From Leptospiraceae bacterium (lineage in GTDB: Bacteria > Spirochaetota > Leptospiria > Leptospirales > Leptospiraceae), in contig JADJFV010000002.1 of the NCBI GenBank assembly GCA_016708435.1, forward strand, positions 1 through 64,000: a stretch of 64,000 bases of DNA. Reading direction: 5' to 3'. The first letter of the stretch is position 1. The number at the start of each line of letters is the position of its first letter. The notes under the pieces are model-generated. The model worked only from the letters and a program-made list of their open reading frames with translations. It was not told where the DNA came from and searched no databases. Shown here in pieces: positions 60,518 to 64,000 of the stretch. Made by a program: the position numbers and the translations under genes.

Positions 60518-61273
60518 CTACTTCCACTTGCTACCAATAAAGCTTGCATTTTGTAAACTGGCTTGGTTGAGTAAGTGTTGGTCGAGAGATGCACCATTCA
60601 AATTTGCATACTTAAAACTTCTTTTATAGAAACTCTTTTCTTGATTGGTTAAGTTTTGATTGGATAGATTTAAACTAGGAAATAAAAAAGAATATTCCTC
60701 TGACTGACAATGAAAGACTGGATTCAAAACAGTAAGACTTTTATCAAATGCTTCCACTAGTCCCCCTTCCCGCTCATAACTAGTTCCCAAAATTGCGAAG
60801 AGTAAAAAATAATTATACAAAGAAGAAACAATAAAAATAGACATTGCAGAAATTACCTTTGCTCGAATCGCTTGAGGCAAAAAAAGAATTACCAAATACA
60901 AATCAATGGCGATAAATAAAAAATGGTAGGAGCTAAGAAATATACTTTGATACTTAGAGGCTTGCACTTGTAGAAATAAGAAAAGTATCAGAGGCAGAAT
61001 ATAATTTAAAAAATGATTCAAGGCTCTGTGTAGAAACTCTCCGCGTAATTTCTCAGTCGGAATTGTAGACTCTAATCCTTCTCGCAAAAAATAAAAATGT
61101 CCTACAAATAGAAGCATTGGGAGTATCCAATAAAATGCTAATATAGGAATTGAAATCCAAAAGAATAAAACACTGTCTTCCATAAAAATCATTCTATCAG
61201 AAATTGAACTCAGTGTAAGTAAGGAATGAAACAGGAATGCGAGGTAAACTGTTTTTATTATCATAGTATTCAT
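60518..61273 (-). CDS. Membrane protein with C-terminal pentapeptide-like repeats
   Basis: 251 residues. About five hydrophobic helices in the first 170 residues (ISIPILAFYWILPMLLFVGH, YHFLFIAIDLYLVILFLPQA, SAMSIFIVSSLYNYFLLFAI), then a short soluble tail with A-N/S-L repeats (YANLNGASLDQHLLNQASLQ, NASFIGSKW), as in pentapeptide-repeat proteins. No function known. It overlaps the dihaem gene stop by four bases, so they are coupled. Confidence 0.6.
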   Translation of the reverse strand: MNTMIIKTVYLAFLFHSLLTLSSISDRMIFMEDSVLFFWISIPILAFYWILPMLLFVGHFYFLREGLESTIPTEKLRGEFLHRALNHFLNYILPLILFLFLQVQASKYQSIFLSSYHFLFIAIDLYLVILFLPQAIRAKVISAMSIFIVSSLYNYFLLFAILGTSYEREGGLVEAFDKSLTVLNPVFHCQSEEYSFLFPSLNLSNQNLTNQEKSFYKRSFKYANLNGASLDQHLLNQASLQNASFIGSKWK

Positions 61274-62619
61274 AAAGACTGTAAAAATTTTAAAACTTTT
61301 TCTCTATCCGATTTATTTAGTTTCTTATAAGATTCTTTTGCTTGTTTAGATTCTCCTTCATGCCATAGAATTGCTTCTTGTATGTCTCTTGCTCTTCCAT
61401 CATGTAAAAGATTAGAATGCTGGCTCACGGAAAGATACAATCCAATTCCCCAAAGAGGAGATGTTCTCCATTCTCTTCCATTTGCAAGACCATCTTTGAA
61501 TCCATCGGATAATTCTTCGCCCATATCATGGAGTAATAGATCTGTATAAGGATGAATGGTCTGCCTTGAGAGTTCTGGATAATCTGAATTAACCCCTGTT
61601 TTAAATTCAGTCTTATGGCAAGAAGCACAACCAATCTTTATAAACAAATCTTTTCCTTCTGCAAAAAAAGATTCATTTGCAATTCGTGTAGCGGGCACTC
61701 CAACTAGAAGCGAATAGTATTCTAAATCTTCAAAACTATTCGGATCAATCTCAGATCCAAAAGGTTGTGCTTGATTGCACTTAACTTCTTCTTTGGAACA
61801 ATTTTGTTTGGGAAACAATCTAGATGTAATTCCTAAATCTTCTAACAAAGCAGTTGCTATCAGTTGATGAATATCGGGTTGATTTGCTTTCCATCCAAAT
61901 CTACCTATTTCTGTTTGTTGAGTTCTATGATTAAAGACTCGATTTATTTTTCCAGAAATTCCATCTTTGTCTTTATCTTCCACGTCTTCTAAAGATTCTA
62001 AAACTTCGTGAGGAATTAAACTCAGTAAACCCATTCCATAGATCACAGGAGCAACTCTCGGAGAAAAGGAAAATTCTTTTGGTTTAGCATAATTCCAATT
62101 GGAAAAGGAATACTTGGGTTCGCGCAAACTATATTTTTCCCCATCGGGAAACCTTCCTTCTCTTTCGATGAATGTGACATCTATCTTTGCTTCGATTGAA
62201 ATCTTGCGAGGGTCTATGGATTTATCTTGTATCTGAAAACCATAATTGTCAAATTCATCGGTTTGAAACTTGAAAGCCATGGAATGAAATTCTGTTTCTA
62301 GCTTGGCTTTATTTTTCCCTCTTCCGCCTAGAAAATGACAACCGTTGCACGAATTAGAATTCATCAAAGGACCCAAACCCTGGAATGGAGTCTTACCATC
62401 ATTAGCCCATGTAGCTTTAAATACTTGATTCCCCCGATTGAACTTGAGAATTTTGTCCATTTCTTTTACGTTAGTCGAAATACGATTGAATCCATTCAAG
62501 GAAACATCAAATACAGTAGTCTCTCCACCCGCGTAAATAAAACTATTGCCTTGTTTTTTACAGTTTAAATTGCCTATCAAAACAAAAATGACAACGATGA
62601 TTTGTAAAACGCGCTTCAT
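61270..62619 (-). CDS. Dihaem DUF1111 (thiol oxidoreductase-like) lipoprotein
   Basis: 449 residues: a lipoprotein signal (IIVVIFVLIGNLNC) then FDVSLNGFNRISTN. SNSCNGCHFLGGRGKN and IGCASCHKTEFKTGV are two CxxCH haem sites; RVAPVIYGMGLLSLIPHEVL, GRFGWKANQPDIHQLIATAL and WRTSPLWGIGLYLSVSQHSN plus LLHDGRARDIQEAILWHEGE are DUF1111 hallmarks. These proteins are usually linked to imelysin-like iron-uptake genes; none is adjacent here. Periplasmic or outer-membrane electron transfer is likely. Confidence 0.85.
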   Translation of the reverse strand: MKRVLQIIVVIFVLIGNLNCKKQGNSFIYAGGETTVFDVSLNGFNRISTNVKEMDKILKFNRGNQVFKATWANDGKTPFQGLGPLMNSNSCNGCHFLGGRGKNKAKLETEFHSMAFKFQTDEFDNYGFQIQDKSIDPRKISIEAKIDVTFIEREGRFPDGEKYSLREPKYSFSNWNYAKPKEFSFSPRVAPVIYGMGLLSLIPHEVLESLEDVEDKDKDGISGKINRVFNHRTQQTEIGRFGWKANQPDIHQLIATALLEDLGITSRLFPKQNCSKEEVKCNQAQPFGSEIDPNSFEDLEYYSLLVGVPATRIANESFFAEGKDLFIKIGCASCHKTEFKTGVNSDYPELSRQTIHPYTDLLLHDMGEELSDGFKDGLANGREWRTSPLWGIGLYLSVSQHSNLLHDGRARDIQEAILWHEGESKQAKESYKKLNKSDREKVLKFLQSL

Positions 62620-62839
62620 CTTCTCTTATCTATATTCCCAAAACAAAAATTTTCTTACCTTGAAATTCTATTTCTTTTATAAATCATTTTATATCCAAAG
62701 AACTTTGCGAAAGAAGGCTTGTAAAGCAGGATTTTGAGTGTGAGATCATGCGAAGGCTAGGAGAATTTAACTCAAATAAAATATAACTGTCTTGCTGTCT
62801 TAAGATTGTATTGTATAATTGGTATTAGAGGAAATAAAA

Positions 62840-63166
62840 ATGACACCAAGACAAGGATTTATTGCGGCGTGTATTGAAATGGTAGAAATTAATGATGAGC
62901 TGACAGCAGAAGAACTCAGTGTATCACAAGAAATTTTAAAAAAACAAGGATTCACAGATATAGAATTTGAGGAAGTTGTAAATCTCGGAGAAGCAGAGAC
63001 TACAGAAGAGAAAATTCTATCTGCTATTCAAGGTCTAGACGAAAAAATGAAAAAGCAATTAGTGGAAAATCTTAGAATCATTGCAAGTTCAGACGGAGCA
63101 GACTCAGAGGAATTTCAATTTTTGCAAAGAGTAGAAAAATTATTTGGTCTTCCTTTAGATAAATGA
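62840..63166 (+). CDS. Small hypothetical acidic protein
   Basis: 108 residues from MTPRQGFIAACIEMVEINDE, with GAGGAAA nine bases upstream; the TTG at 62819 is rejected. Acidic and helical (LTAEELSVSQEILKKQGF, EEKILSAIQGLDEKMKKQLV, ASSDGADSEEFQFLQRVEKL). The alternating D-x-x-E pattern recalls TerB-like helical domains but the match is not firm. Stands alone. Confidence 0.55.
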   Translation: MTPRQGFIAACIEMVEINDELTAEELSVSQEILKKQGFTDIEFEEVVNLGEAETTEEKILSAIQGLDEKMKKQLVENLRIIASSDGADSEEFQFLQRVEKLFGLPLDK

Positions 63167-63248
63167 AATTGTGCGATTACGAATCTTTTAGCTTTGTTAT
63201 TCTGGTAGCATAAACAGTAAATTTTGAGAGTCGGATGACAAAATTCTC

Positions 63249-63641
63249 TTACATTATAAATTCAGAGAATTTAATAATTTTTATTTCCCTATATGGATTT
63301 AACTCTAATAAGTCGCTATCGCCAGTTACTATTATGTTTGCCTTTCCATTTACTGCCATTTCTAAAATAAAATTATCTTTCGGGTCTCTGCAATCAAAAA
63401 TAATTCCCGGTGTATCAACAATTATTCCATGCTTAATTATAATTTGTTCAAGTTCATTTATCTGTTTTTCTGATATTTTATTTTGAAATTTAGGTCTCCT
63501 CAGAACTCCGCAAATTTCTTGAATCTGTTTTTGTGAAGTGACTAGTTCAAATTTTTTAAGGACAATGTCTTGAACTAATTTTGAAGTGACCTTTCCAAAG
63601 AGAGAGCTAATAAAAAGGTTTGAATCAATTACAACCTTCAA
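63249..63641 (-). CDS. PIN-domain toxin, putative PIN_3/TIGR00305 family
   Basis: 130 residues. MKVVIDSNLFISSLFGKVT places the first Asp at residue 5; EICGVLRRPKFQNKI has the second acidic site, DCRDPKDNFILEMAVNGKAN the third (DPKDN), and IIVTGDSDLLELNPYREIKI the fourth (GDSDLL). This is the PIN ribonuclease pattern. The antitoxin gene overlaps by four bases upstream (ATGA). Confidence 0.75.
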   Translation of the reverse strand: MKVVIDSNLFISSLFGKVTSKLVQDIVLKKFELVTSQKQIQEICGVLRRPKFQNKISEKQINELEQIIIKHGIIVDTPGIIFDCRDPKDNFILEMAVNGKANIIVTGDSDLLELNPYREIKIIKFSEFIM

Positions 63642-63853
63642 GCAAACTGTTCCTTTCTAAAATTTTCTACCTCCACTGTTATATCTTCATTAGTAATATT
63701 CAAATTTTCACCAATTTGCAAGAACTCATTTAAAAGAAATTTGAATTCAGAAAACTTTTTCAATTCGATAAAAAGAGCCTTTTTTTCTTCGCTTGGCAAT
63801 TGTAATATTAACTCTACAATTTGATTTATACCTATATTCAATTTTGCTGGCAT
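63638..63853 (-). CDS. Presumed antitoxin partner of the PIN toxin
   Basis: 71 residues: KLNIGINQIVELILQLPSEE, ALFIELKKFSEFKFLLNEFL, NITNEDITVEVENFRKEQFA. Helical and acidic, matching the small antitoxins that precede PIN_3 toxins. It overlaps the toxin gene by four bases. The ATG has a GGAGAAA ribosome site. It reads from the window's right edge; 63854-64000 holds no gene that I can see. Confidence 0.6.
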   Translation of the reverse strand: MPAKLNIGINQIVELILQLPSEEKKALFIELKKFSEFKFLLNEFLQIGENLNITNEDITVEVENFRKEQFA

Positions 63854-64000
63854 AATAAATTTCTCCTCGCTTAATTTCTGTAATATTATCTTTGAAAGTC
63901 AATTCATTTTATACTAACTTTTGGGGCTAATGCTTCAATTTGCAAAGGATTCATTCCAATTTTAAATAATAAAAAAATCTAAACCAATAGGTTTGATTTC

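Noticed and set aside
59246..62619. Imelysin/iron-uptake operon because of DUF1111
   Set aside because: The neighbouring lipoprotein lacks the imelysin GxHxxE motif in my reading, so the iron-uptake assignment is not supported.

Overview
This window looks like chromosomal DNA of a low-GC spirochaete close to Leptospira (family Leptospiraceae). That placement is an inference. It rests on protein families I associate with Leptospira: a TIGR04454-like small lipoprotein, SGNH proteins like DUF1574, a DUF1577-like protein, many weak-lipobox lipoproteins, PilZ proteins, a cNMP-binding patatin and a UDPGP-type pyrophosphorylase. No rRNA, tRNA or CRISPR array was recognised.

Layout. 1-7.2 kb is decayed, repeat-rich accessory DNA: a frameshifted HATPase gene, a frameshifted small lipoprotein, remnants of an unknown gene family, a PAS-PAS-DHp-receiver protein, an SDR, a frameshifted uridine-kinase-like gene and an mqsRA locus with a gutted toxin. 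7.4-18.4 kb holds Uma2, two envelope/glycan-type membrane proteins, an SDR, a YedK/HMCES SRAP protein, a leucine-rich-repeat lipoprotein, an M30-like metalloprotease and unknown proteins. 18.5-23.9 kb is a redox cluster: three YceI proteins, a monohaem cytochrome lipoprotein, a DUF5777-like beta-barrel and a pentahaem lipoprotein, closed by a strong hairpin. 24-27 kb carries a 7TM-DISM adenylate cyclase overlapping mqnD (futalosine menaquinone pathway). 27-36.8 kb, mostly minus strand, has a TPM protein with an in-frame TGA, a methyltransferase, an O-antigen-ligase-like gene broken by frameshifts, and an M14 carboxypeptidase / APC permease / class V aminotransferase / ferritin-like series. 38.2-43.1 kb is a lipid-modification operon (FAD oxidoreductase, DUF1365, cyclopropane synthase, DUF1475, DUF2062, DUF1295). 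43.2-48.4 kb encodes RecB and RecD with no RecC beside them. 48.5-53.4 kb has a cNMP-patatin protein, a DUF1577-like protein and UTP-glucose-1-phosphate uridylyltransferase. 53.7-55.2 kb is a toxin-antitoxin island. 55.2-64 kb has TraB, cheD-HDOD-aroK, a lipoprotein / membrane protein / dihaem DUF1111 cluster and a PIN toxin pair.

Two themes stand out. First, many genes are broken by single-base indels, often in A or T runs, where adding or removing one base restores a family-like protein. This is either assembly error or real decay and must be settled before calling pseudogenes. Second, gaps are filled by several families of dispersed palindromic repeats. One of them has four copies in the window, and one copy supplies the 5' end of the carboxypeptidase reading frame. 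Two toxin-antitoxin loci (mqsR and hepT) keep the antitoxin but have internally deleted toxins, which a simple homopolymer error cannot explain.
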